Positions 22,615 to 31,824 of a DNA stretch of 64,000 bases are shown piece after piece. The position numbers were made by a program, and so were the translations under genes. Position 1 is the first letter of the stretch; every line of letters begins with the position of its first letter. Source of the stretch: Prostheceraeus crozeri (taxonomy: Eukaryota > Platyhelminthes > Polycladida > Euryleptidae). Where the stretch lies: NCBI GenBank assembly GCA_907163375.1, contig CAJQUW010009053.1, positions 136,501 through 200,500 of the forward strand, read 5' to 3'. The notes beneath the pieces were generated by a model that saw nothing but the letters and a program-made list of their open reading frames with translations, did no database searches and was not told the origin of the DNA.

Positions 22615-23765
22615 TAGTAACGGTGAGATTAACACTGAGGGCGTTACCCCTTGCAATGGCGATGATGATCCGCTGCTTCAGCCAAAGCGTTTCTCTTGGC
22701 TCTCCGGTGGCCTCAGATATACGAATGCCGATGTAATTGATAACAAAATTGTTACAGTTGCCGTAGACGCCGGACATTTCTATGGCCACTGGTTCAAATT
22801 GGAATTGAACACTCAATTCAGCGTATGTCCGGCGCTTTGATGTTTTCTGCGGAAGTACCCGCGTAACCGGTCTCCAGTGATGAGTTGATTACAGTGGATG
22901 CCGCGAAAGTGTTCACACAAGTAAAATCCGAAACTACCGGCTTGCCGCATCACAGTGGGAATGTAGTCATCCCATCAGGCCTCTTGCCATTACTTCGACT
23001 CAGCGACAGGCTCGAGAATTGACGGGATTCCTGCAGAAAGAAGAGCTCCGCGAAGTATATCATTGACTTCGGAATGTTTTTGGGCTCTGCCAGAGCTGTA
23101 GCGGCTGGACATTGGATGCTGACCCAAACAGTCGACCATGTCTCCACAGTGACACTTGTATGGAACGCAGACAGCTAAGTTAGTTCTCTGTGCAACAGCT
23201 ATCCTAAATGCGCTATCTTCCAAATGAGTGCCTAATGATGAAATTTGGAAGACATTCAGCCAAGAACCAGATTCTCGGCGTTTCGTTGCAAGCAAACGAG
23301 CTCTGTCTACCTGGCTTGCATTTCCGACAGATTATTGAATGTCACATTCTGACAAACCAAGTCCCAGGCTTTTTGATGTCTGAAGGACTCTTTGGTTGGA
23401 AACGATAGACCAGAATCTTGCCACATTTTCGATCAACGCAGAAGGAGGCAAGTCCGTGGAGTGGGACAGAACAGACTTGGTCAACTCCGAAGTTGATGAC
23501 AAGGAAGTCAAGTATACGAGCAGAGCGAGATCTCGAAAACGACGAACACCAGGACCGCCGAATCGGGTAGATAAAGAAGCTTGACGAGAGCGTAATGCTG
23601 TGAAATCAACATTCGAGATGGAGCTTACACAAGCTAGGGTGATTTCATCGAGAGTCTCCAGGCAATCTATGTCTTCAAAGACCGATGCTGTTCTCAGAAT
23701 ATAAGTAAACTTTTGGATAGAAAAGCAGTTCTTCAGCATGGCAAATCCATTATGGGCATCGAGAA
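22615..23765 (-). pseudogene. RLE-type LINE C-terminal region: thumb, CCHC finger and restriction-like endonuclease
   Basis: Reading leftwards: FAMLKNCFSIQKFTYILRTA and STRFGGPGVRRFRDLALLVYL (thumb, 23760-23500); GSWLNVFQISSLGTHLEDSAFRIAVAQR, VPYKCHCGDMVDCLGQHPMS (CxC..H..x(4) finger, last position Ser here), EVNDILRGALLSAGIPSILEPV; then KRPDGMTTFPL and SDFTCVNTFAAST, which match the KRPDG..PW / WD.TC.DT active-site region; finally FQFEPVAIEMSGVYGN and KQRIIIAIARGNALSV. Several frame changes separate these segments. The order of domains is that of R2-like LINEs. Confidence 0.7.
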
Positions 23766-23943
23766 AATTGACATTTTATGGAAATTTTTGTAACTCTTGC
23801 TTCTTTTTATCCATTAGTTGTACATGATTCGAGTGATAGCGGCTTCACGTTGATTACATTGCCAACATGGATGCCTGGCAGGATGTCGAAAAGAATCAAG
23901 TTGATCATCAAATAATGGAGAAGATGCACTCGGTACAAAGAGC

Positions 23944-25290
23944 ATGCATTTAGAATGGTTGATTTCGAGTCCTAATTTGTCAAACACACAAAAGAATTTT
24001 TCACCAAGATTCAGCGTTTCATCGACTACAGCATTCCTTCAGAAACTACGTAGCCATCAATTTGAGGATTCTCATCATCTGATCTCATTTGATGTATGTT
24101 CATTATTCACCAATGTTCCAGTCGATATAACAATCGAGTTGGCATTAGACATTCTTTTGAAAGAATTGAAAGTTCCAAGGCCGACTTTGAAAAAACTATT
24201 GTCACTATGCATTCAAAGTATATTTCTTTTTGATGGCAAACTATATCGTCAGATAGATGGAGTAGCAATGGGCAGTCCACTCAGCTGCATTTTTGCAGAA
24301 ATATTCATGGATCATATGGAAAGTCAGTTTTCCTCCAGTAACAACATGCCTTCCTTTTATGTTCGCTATGTCGATGATATATTTTGCGTTTTTGAAGACA
24401 AATCAAAGATTGATGCTTTTCTTCTCTTCATCAACTCCAGACATCCAAATTTAAAATTCACTTGTGAATCAGAAAAAAGCAACAAACTCGCTTTTCTTGA
24501 TGTCATGTTGCATAGACAATCGACTTCGGTTGAATATAGCTTGTATCGCAAGCCATCGAATACTCATATTCAACTGAATTTTCGTTCCAATGTTCCAATG
24601 AATTGGAAAAGAGGTTTGATAATTGGCAGCATTTACCGTGCTTATCGGCTATCCAGCAGCTGGGAGTTGTTTCACGAAGAAATAAGAAAATTGAAAAAAA
24701 TTTTAGCAGCAAACAATTACCCTTTGTGGTTTGTGGAGAAACATCTGAAAGAGACGCTTGACAAAATTGTAATTCCTAGACAATTAAACCAAGAAGACTC
24801 AATGAGTGAAGAGAGTAACATCAGAAGACAGACTTTTACTTTCGGATATTTTGACAAGGAAAGTATCATGTATTGCAGACGTGTTAAAAGGCTGATACCT
24901 GTGAAAATAAGACCACATTGTGCTTTTTCTTTTCGTAGCACCAGACTGCGAGAGTTTTTTCCTCTGAAGTCTCCTACCCCGAGGTCCCTTGTCTCATCGG
25001 TGGTTTATGAATTCAAGTGTACTAGTGATCAGTATATCACATACATCGGTGAAACAACACGACATCTAGGTAGAAGATTTCATGAACATGTGTCAAGACC
25101 TGGTCCAATTTTCGACCATTTACTAGAATGTAATACCTGCAGCAGACGTGACATCATGAACAATGTTTCGATCATTTACAAAACTCATTTTGTTCGTATT
25201 TCCGAGGCCCTCTTCATAAAGAAGAGGTCCCCAATTTTAAACAGTCAACTTTCTCATTCAGGCTCTTCATTTTATCTTTCTGTTTTCTGA
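23944..25290 (+). CDS. Penelope-like reverse transcriptase with GIY-YIG endonuclease
   Basis: A 448-codon uninterrupted frame. In order: LISFDVCSLFTNVPVDI (motif A Asp, about residue 50), RQIDGVAMGSPLSCIFAEIFM (motif B), FYVRYVDDIFCVF (catalytic YVDD, about residue 145), KLAFLDVMLHR, SLYRKPSNTHIQLNFRSNVPMNWKRGLI, then a linker and the GIY-YIG nuclease YEFKCTSDQYITYIGETTRHLGRRFHEH, ending EALFIKKRSPILNSQ with the conserved Glu and Asn. The reverse transcriptase is telomerase-like and the nuclease nicks the target. The ATG is the first in frame, and the family's N-terminus is absent. No lesion is visible within the frame, so this is the youngest retroelement here. Confidence 0.9.
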   Translation: MHLEWLISSPNLSNTQKNFSPRFSVSSTTAFLQKLRSHQFEDSHHLISFDVCSLFTNVPVDITIELALDILLKELKVPRPTLKKLLSLCIQSIFLFDGKLYRQIDGVAMGSPLSCIFAEIFMDHMESQFSSSNNMPSFYVRYVDDIFCVFEDKSKIDAFLLFINSRHPNLKFTCESEKSNKLAFLDVMLHRQSTSVEYSLYRKPSNTHIQLNFRSNVPMNWKRGLIIGSIYRAYRLSSSWELFHEEIRKLKKILAANNYPLWFVEKHLKETLDKIVIPRQLNQEDSMSEESNIRRQTFTFGYFDKESIMYCRRVKRLIPVKIRPHCAFSFRSTRLREFFPLKSPTPRSLVSSVVYEFKCTSDQYITYIGETTRHLGRRFHEHVSRPGPIFDHLLECNTCSRRDIMNNVSIIYKTHFVRISEALFIKKRSPILNSQLSHSGSSFYLSVF

Positions 25291-25463
25291 TGTCTCTTCT
25301 TATTTTTTTCTGCCTTTAGTAGTTATATCATTTCTTTGGTGTTTGGAACATAGTCTTTGCTGACCATAGATTTATCTAGGTTTTATAGTACTCTATAGCT
25401 TGATAATTTTGAATATCTTTTGTAGAAATTTATGTGTATGTACCCTTCAGTTAGATTGTTTCC

Positions 25464-25492
25464 CTGATGACGGTAGGTTGTTCCTACAGAAA
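25464..25492 (+). ncRNA. Possible hammerhead-ribozyme-like motif in the Penelope 3' region
   Basis: CTGATGA (25464-25470) is followed by GTAGG, the loop TTGTT, and CCTAC, then GAAA (25489-25492). CUGANGA, a stem II and GAAA are the hammerhead core, and hammerheads are known in Penelope-like terminal repeats. Here two or three extra bases separate the core boxes from the stem. Stem III and the cleavage site are not clear, so it may be degenerate or coincidental. Confidence 0.35.
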
Positions 25493-25595
25493 GGCCTTGG
25501 TTTGCATTCAAAATTATTTAAGTACAATTTGCGATGAAAAGTGGTCATTTTGCTATTTTATTTGCTTGCTGGAAAATGTTTTCATTTAATTGACA

Positions 25596-26251
25596 CAAAA
25601 TAACTTCTTCAAATCACAGAGACCGTTTTCCAGGATCCCGACAAAGGCTCCATCATCAAGGTACCACATGTAAAGTTCTGGCTTGATGTCTCGAATTGCC
25701 TTGTCGATGCCGATTGCGAACAGAGGTGAGCCACCAGGATCTCTTTGTTGAATGCCCCTACATGAAGTAATGATCCCTCCACTGAAAAAGGGCAGAGAAT
25801 CGTTTGCGTAAGCTTGATGCAGCAAATTATAAAGACCTGGAAGTCGGCATTTTGCCTCATTCACGAATACATCTCCTCGCAAAGAATTGAATGCATTGCT
25901 AATGTCGATCATCAATAAGACTCGAGGTCTGGAGGCAGTGACTTCAGATAATGACGCACCGCAATTACGATCGCCTGACAGCCCTATGAACACCGAAGTC
26001 AAGCTGATGCGGTTGCAAATTTCTCGGTAGATGATGCGTTGTTTTTTTCAAGTCAACTTTTGTTGCGAGTCTCCTGATCGAATTTCTCACTGCAATGGGT
26101 CTGATACCTCCATCTTTTTTTGATAAGGCGATGAGTATAGTGCACCGCAAAATGCCGAAAGCATTTTATTTGTGAGATCCCCTTTTAATATAAAATTGAA
26201 GAAAGACGTGAGCTCATGTCTAAGAGCATCTCCTGCCGCAGCCGTCTTCAT
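25596..26251 (-). pseudogene. RLE-type LINE reverse transcriptase
   Basis: Reading leftwards: DALRHELTSFFNFILKGDL..KMLSAFCGAL, IALSKKDGGIRPIAVRNSIRRLATKV, LMIDISNAFNSLRGDVFVNEA (motif A Asp), GIQQRDPGGSPLFAIGIDKAI (motif B, Arg where QQGDP is usual) and MWYLDDGAFVG (motif C with the DD pair). Three different frames are used, so several frame changes are present. The KKDGGIRPIAV and WYLDDG wording is typical of a widespread animal R2-like group. It stops at the Penelope insertion (25588). Confidence 0.75.
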
Positions 26252-27404
26252 CAAGGTTAGGTCTTGGTTCACTCTTGGTTTTTGGGTAGTCTTGGGGGTA
26301 CCCAAGAGCGTGGGACCCCCACAAGAGTGAGAACCCAAGAGTAAAGAAATTGACAATGAATGATCATTTGCGGATCATTTATTGGAAAAATTCTGCCTAA
26401 GTATATGACCACATCATGTCATAGCAAGTCATCTACATGTAAGCTTAAATGTATGTACATATATTATATGTAACTTACTTCAACCACACGATTGGTCTTT
26501 CTATGACAAAGCTGTGCTGTCATCAACTTTGATATAGACCTACCGTAAATGTCTATCTGATAGTTTGTTTAATTCGCTTTTTAAACTATGCTTTGATTAC
26601 CTATGGGTTCCTTGTAAATTTAATCCATTAGGCTAGATGTAACGCACATTGTGTTAGACAGAATTTTGTATATATCATTTTGCGTGAAATAAAACAAATA
26701 ATAAATGAAAAAATGCAATGCATATTAAACCAATACCTGTATAACGCTTATGATGCTAAATTGGTAACCTACAACAATTCGTAGATAACTTGCTTCATAT
26801 AGCCTCTTGCCTTGAAAGTTAAAAACTTCGGCCTATATTGTTTATTCTACTGTTAGGCTACATATATTAGAAATATAAAGATATCGGTATCATTAATGCA
26901 GTGACATTCTTTGATAACTTACTTCTTACGATTAGTGAAAATATCGTTATATCTACATTTGTGCTATTTTCATCTTTACGAGGCCTATATTATGTGTGTT
27001 TCGTTTCTCGATCAGACATGTTGTAAGGAATGTAGCTTAGGGTTGATGGGTAAACAGGGTTGATGATATTAAGCCCAGAGATAACCTATGCCGATAATTA
27101 GAACTTTTAGCTGAATATTAATATGGCCTCAATTCCGCAATAACAAATTCATGCAATAAACGGTAATTAATATGAACATTAGATACATATTAATTGGATA
27201 GCAATATGTACAATATGGTATGATTCAAAATATCTTCATGCAATTTTAAATCTCAATCAAAATTCCAAACATGTTCTGCAAATTGTTGCTCCACTTCATT
27301 AGAGAAATAGCCACTCTTGGGTCCAATTTTGGGAGTATCCAAGATTAGAACCAATATCAATCTTGGTCTTGGGGGTACCCAAGCCTAAGTTTGGACCCAA
27401 TCTT
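26252..27404. mobile_element. hAT-like MITE inserted in the LINE
   Basis: GTCTTCAT occurs on both sides (26244-26251 and 27405-27412), giving a 7-8 bp target duplication, the size used by hAT elements. The left end CAAGGTTAGGTC and the inverse of the right end, (C)AAGATTGGGTC, agree at 9 of 11 positions compared. Subterminal CTTGGGGGTACCCAAG occurs at both ends (near 26292 and 27368). The interior has no coding sense. Removing it with one duplication keeps the LINE reading M S M K T A A A G, which supports the boundaries. Confidence 0.7.
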
Positions 27405-27412
27405 GTCTTCAT

Positions 27413-27523
27413 GGACATCTGATCTAAAAAGATGTCTGATTCGAATTTCATCTGGTCCGCATGATGCACTAGGGGAAAATGTTTTGAGCAAAGTAAGTAT
27501 ATAAGGTTTGTACCAAAGGTATC
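27413..27523 (-). pseudogene. RLE-type LINE, linker before the reverse transcriptase
   Basis: The frame LLKTFSPSASCGPDEIRIRHLF corresponds to the FP.GSAGGPDG.RPQHL segment that precedes the reverse transcriptase in this LINE group. In the adjacent frame LDQMSMKT runs into the target duplication of the MITE and continues at 26251 as MKTAAAGDALRHELTSFFNFILKGDL. Upstream (above 27523) the LINE is lost and a mariner fragment begins. Confidence 0.55.
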
Positions 27524-27535
27524 CACTGCACTTCA

Positions 27536-27860
27536 TTCTGCACTTCGAGCAAGATGTAGCAAGCCGGCGCACTACATCAGAATGGTGCGAGCATGGATCG
27601 ACTCCCATTTTACAGACAAATGGATTGAACGTGGTCCGATAGAGTGGCCAGCCCTCTCGCCCGATCTGACACCGCCGGCTGTTTTCTCATGGCTAGTTAT
27701 TTAAGACCTTGTTTATGCCGAAAAACCTCACAATATACATGATCTACATGATCTAATATAAGCAATTGAGAGGAAGCTCCTAACAATTGATTTGAAGCTG
27801 TGCGAAAAAGTTTGCCGAAGTGTTCCAGAAAGGCTGCTAATAAGGTGTATTTGACACAAT
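27536..27860 (+). pseudogene. mariner-like transposase, C-terminal fragment
   Basis: The frame (after a change near 27570) reads HYIRMVRAWIDSHFTDKWIERGPIEWPALSPDLTPPAVFSW, matching the Q.DGAPPHYA..VRAWLD..F..RWIGRGGPI.WPPRSPDLTP.DFFLWG region with the last two acidic residues. It continues through KPHNIHDLHDLI..AIERKLLTID to a stop, with two internal stops. Only the 3' third of a transposase remains and no terminal repeats were found. It abuts the broken 5' edge of the RLE-type LINE. Confidence 0.7.
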
Positions 27861-29226
27861 GAAAGTGAATTTCAACGTTGTAATTGGTAAATGCTTTCTT
27901 TTCAGCTTAAATGACTTCCTTGACTGCATTGTGCTTCTGTACTGCTCCGTTGCTTTTGAAATACAACTTTGAAATTAAATCGGGCGTAATTTTGTTAACA
28001 CCGTTTATACTCATGTACATGCAATAAACAAACTAATCATTTATATCACATGTATCGTCTTTAGCAAAGGGCTTAGACGATTACCCTCGAACATGGCTTT
28101 TATTATCAATGAGGGCTGAATAGTTCAAACTCAATGCTTCATTCTTGTTCCAGTATTTTACGACTTGATATCCTCGTAATGGCCTACACTAATTTTATCC
28201 TGCTCAAGCTTGTAAAGGCAGAAGCGATGAAACTATTATCTGTGAATTGTGCGAAGGCACACCGGTTCAACTTCATTCATGTTTCTTACTAAGACCGCTG
28301 CCCTCTCAAATGACTTAATGCTTCCTGTGAGTATGTGATGCTTTCTTTGCTCGTCGATTTCAAGACGTGAATGTGCCAAATAACCAATAATAGAGTGAAT
28401 GTCACCTCATCCAGAATAGAAAGAAGCAAAAGGATTAAAAGCAGCACTTTTCCAAACTCGTGACAATTACTGCCGATTTTTTTAAGTGAGCCGAAAGACA
28501 CGGTAAAATATTATCAGAGCGGGAGAAGATAAAATGATAACACATCAGAATCATTCTCAATGCGAAAGACTTATTCACTCTTCAAGCATGATTCTGTCAA
28601 CCATCAATATATTTCGACCATTTTCCCGATATTTTTGTCATATACATCTACTGGGAGTGGTTGATGACGACCTAGTTACTTAATGCTGATACTATCTAAC
28701 GTTTATCTATCTGATGTCATCTATCTTTAATTTATCTATTCAAAACAGTTTTTACTTCCTTACATCAAAGCACTCATTAATAAATTAGTCCATGAGCAAG
28801 TTCTTCTTTGTAAATATTACTCTATGATAGATATTACCTTCCAGTTGGCTAAAGCCATCGATTTTCAATGATCAGCTTGAAGCTTCAAGTCACTAGATTA
28901 CGTGTTTCGGATTGATAAAGAACTACAGAAAAAAATCCACTGCGTCACGGGTCCGAGACTCCGAATCTCCCTCCTAAGTATGAACACCAAGTCTACATGA
29001 AGTGTTCCTTCTACGAATTCAAATGCGGCTTACAGTATACGACAGCAAGTTTGAAGCACCCCTGAGATTTCGATAAAAAGAATACACGGATGTTTATCTA
29101 TCTCTCAAGTGATAGTTGCATAAATTTGCGACTTAGAAATATCTATAGCTACATAATTCGAGAATAAACAACAATGAGATCGCAACAGATGTCAAATTTG
29201 GTGTGATGTCACTTTGACTGAATCAC
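27861..29226. other. No gene seen
   Basis: No coding frame follows a known family. Near 28980-29060 (plus) the reading SFYEFKCGLQYTTASLKH faintly recalls the GIY-YIG start of a Penelope-like protein, too weak to call. Confidence 0.35.
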
Positions 29227-29560
29227 GATCAATCATTGAATTCGTCAGATTTCGGTAGATATTGATTTCTTCGATTTGGTACCAAATGTTGAGAAAGGCG
29301 CGATTGTCCGATTGATATCTGTCTTACTTTTTGGACGCTTCCTTGATATGTGACGTTTGACAGTCGCCCAGAGGTTCTCGATAGGGCTCAGGTCCACTGA
29401 TGATGCCGACCAATGTAGCACTCTGATTCTAGCATTTTCGAAACTGTTCAAGGATTTCCTTCTAACATGGCAGGGCGCGTTATCTTGTTGAAAGCAGCTC
29501 TTGCCTTCACCGAATGACTCGATCATTTCTGAAGGTTCGGGCGACATAAAGCAGGTGACA
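29227..29560 (-). pseudogene. Tc1 transposase fragment (DD34E end)
   Basis: The frame reads MIESFGEGKSCFQQDNAPCHVRRKSLNSF, then IRVLHWSASSVDLSPIENLWATVKRHISRK. The Asp of QQDNAPCH and the Glu of SPIEN are exactly 34 residues apart, as in Tc1. Sequence upstream to about 29708 (open but not matching the family) may belong to the same element or flank. The N-terminal two-thirds are missing. It is a different lineage from the Tc1 at 10-14 kb, judging by the sequence between the two catalytic residues. Confidence 0.75.
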
Positions 29561-29708
29561 ATTCGTTTTCGTCTCCACGTAAAGCAGTTGAAAAAATGAT
29601 GTGGGATAGCATATTGCGATATATGATTCTATATATACCATGTATAGTTGGCTTGGTTTTTAACGCGTTTTTTACGTCCCTAACGTTTTTTGCGCTTGGT
29701 ATACCCAC

Positions 29709-30075
29709 TAGTGTTTTCTGATGGTATAGAGACAGGGATGTCTATTCACTGCACGGATTTCAAGAGTCACAAGCAGGCCTATACTGTAGAATGGATGTTA
29801 TAAACTAAATTGTTATCGTCATTGTAGTTTTGTCTAATGGACAGTAGAATGCCCTACAGCAATTGCTGAATGAAACTGGACATATTTTTCGTTTACTTTG
29901 TTTTCGTCACGTTGGTCTGTCTTATACAGGAAATGGCATACATTACAGAGAACAGATGAAATGTCTTAATCTATGAAGCAGATTCTTTTCAGTTTTTTAA
30001 TGAAGAACTGAGAAACCTCCAGAATTTTCCATTTTGACTGAAATTCTACAAGAGAATTTATGTTACCATGATTTA
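29709..30075. other. No gene seen
   Basis: Nothing recognised. The right edge is the TA target site of the next element. Confidence 0.4.
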
Positions 30076-31822
30076 CAGTCTGCGATATTTTATTTGGAAC
30101 ATCCTTATTTTTTAGTTTTTTACAGCTAGCTGCTTGTTGATGTCATATTATCTTTCACGTTTGTCAATACATTAAATAGGCATGTATACCAACAGTGTGC
30201 CATAACATAGACATCCATTGATTAATAACACAGAAACCAGACACTCAAACACAAAAATTGACCGCGACATATTATTAAGACCACCTTTGACATATAGATA
30301 AGAAACTCTCCTTTAGACATTATAAAGCTACGCTATTGTTTTATAATTATCAAAAATGTCTTATATTATACCTAATGCAGCCGACGCATCATGATAGCCC
30401 ATTAATGTTCTGAAAGGTTTACGCCGGAGATGGCCCTTCCAACAAAGTGGGGCTGATCTAATCAAAATATCGTTTCACAACACAGACAGTGTGGAAGGGA
30501 GGTCCGTCTTACATTACCATCCGTTGTTTTCCTGAAACACCACTCATGAAATACGGAAACATCCTTCTCTAAACAACGTGTTAGGATGAAGCTCAGCCAA
30601 GTTCATAGAGCACTTACAAACATGAAGCCTACCAGTTCTCTTGTAGGAAAACAGGCCTACAGCATGACCTTTGCTTGGTGTTTAAGGCGCTGAAACACAG
30701 GAGCAAGTGATCCACGTGACTACCAAATTCGCTGACGAGCAGCCTGTTGACACTCAAGGCTCGACTCGACACTGAATGCCACAGTTTACCAGTCGTCGAC
30801 GCTCCAATTGACATGGCGAGTGGGAAAATTAAGCCAATTAGAGCCTCATGCATGGGTCGCTACGACACTTTTCGTTGGCCGCAATCCTTCTGACAATCCT
30901 TTTCTTGCATAACTCGTTGAATAGTGCGTGAACTATCACTGATGTCACGTTTCTGCGATCTCTTTCGTAGCTGGGACGACGTGATTTGCCTCTCTTTTCG
31001 AACAGTAGGCCTACGCTCTCGGAATCGGTCATCTTGTGGCGCAGATTTTCAACATGTTCCACAGCGTCCTCGTCGGTTTGCTGCACAAGAATTTCCAGAA
31101 GTCATATTCCGTTGAACAAGCAGTGCCGAAGACTTTGAAATATAATAACGAGTAGCGATTTCACGCTGAGAAAACTATCGCGCGACAAAACTTGCATCTG
31201 CGAGCCACTTATGCTTATTTTTTTACTCATGAATGAGATTCAGATTTTCCACGTTAGACCTAAACATAAATCGTATTAAATACATATCTATTTTATCTCA
31301 AAAGCACATATATCCTCCATTATGCAAAGCAAATAAAGGATCGATTTTTTAATCAATGCTATGCCAACATCATTATTGCTGACCGATAACAGTGCGTGTG
31401 AGTAATCGATGATGCACACACCACACATTAATGAAAGATTCTCAAATACGCCTTTCTCACAGCAAGCAGACAATGCTCATATGCACACATAAGGCAACCA
31501 GCACAATGTCCATTGGTAAGAAATCGCCATAAACGTAAATAACTGATTATAGAACTTTACCAAACGCTATCATATCAAAAGGAAAGTTTCTTATCTATAT
31601 GTCAAAGGTGGTCTTAATAATATGTCGCGGTCAAATTTTGTGTTTGAGTGTCTGGTTTCTGTGTTATTAATCAATGGATGTCTATGTTATGACATATTGT
31701 TGGTATATATGCCTACTTAATGTATTAACATACGTGAAAGATAATATGATATCAACAAGTAGCATATCATTCTGTAAATAACTAAAATAATATGAATGCT
31801 CCTAATAAAATGTCGCAGACTG
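30076..31822 (-). mobile_element. Tc1-like transposon with about 250-bp inverted terminal repeats
   Basis: The ends are CAGTCTGCGA (30076-30085) and its inverse (31813-31822), each next to TA (30074-30075 and 31823-31824). The arms stay alike for about 250 bp (30076-30325 against 31575-31822), including blocks such as AACATAGACATCCATTGATT and GACCACCTTTGACATATAG. Divergence between arms is modest. Between them is a decayed transposase on the minus strand. Long inverted arms of this kind are known in several Tc1 lineages. Confidence 0.85.
30410..31090 (-). pseudogene. Decayed Tc1-like transposase
   Basis: Reading leftwards in two frames: PQDDRFRERRPTVRKERQITSSQLRK and DISDSSRTIQRVMQEKDCQK (second helix-turn-helix region: DR..R....R..TSSQL and S.RTIQR), then WLNFPTRHVNWSVDDW, a stop, and TVAFSVESSLECQQAARQRIW, corresponding to RL.FA..H..W...DW..V.FSDES. 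The first catalytic Asp of SDES is replaced (SVES). The DDN and PIE boxes are not recognisable further left. Clearly inactive. Confidence 0.6.
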
Positions 31823-31824
31823 TA

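Larger units (their letters stand above)
23774..25587 (+). mobile_element. Penelope-like retroelement, 5'-truncated, inserted in the LINE
   Basis: Contains an open reverse transcriptase/GIY-YIG frame (23944-25290) and about 300 bp of 3' sequence. AATTGACA lies at both edges (23766-23773 and 25588-25595) and is a plausible 8-bp target duplication. The flanking LINE is on the other strand. The N-terminal part of a typical Penelope protein is missing, and the 170 bp before the ORF are unexplained. A hammerhead-like motif lies at 25464-25492. Confidence 0.75.
22615..27523 (-). mobile_element. LINE of the restriction-like-endonuclease (R2-like) type, split by two insertions
   Basis: Three blocks on the minus strand align with one LINE protein: an N-terminal linker (27523-27413), the reverse transcriptase (26251-25596) and the thumb/CCHC/endonuclease end (23765-22615). 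The first gap is a 1153-bp MITE, the second a Penelope-like element. No AP-endonuclease is seen. The C-terminal CCHC plus PD..(D/E)-type nuclease arrangement is that of R2-like LINEs. Many frame breaks show it is the oldest layer of this nest. Exact clade unknown. Confidence 0.65.

Noticed and set aside
28920-29160. Possible Penelope GIY-YIG trace (YEFKCGLQYTTASLKH)
   Set aside because: Only one short segment matches, the YIGET motif is missing, and no reverse transcriptase is nearby.
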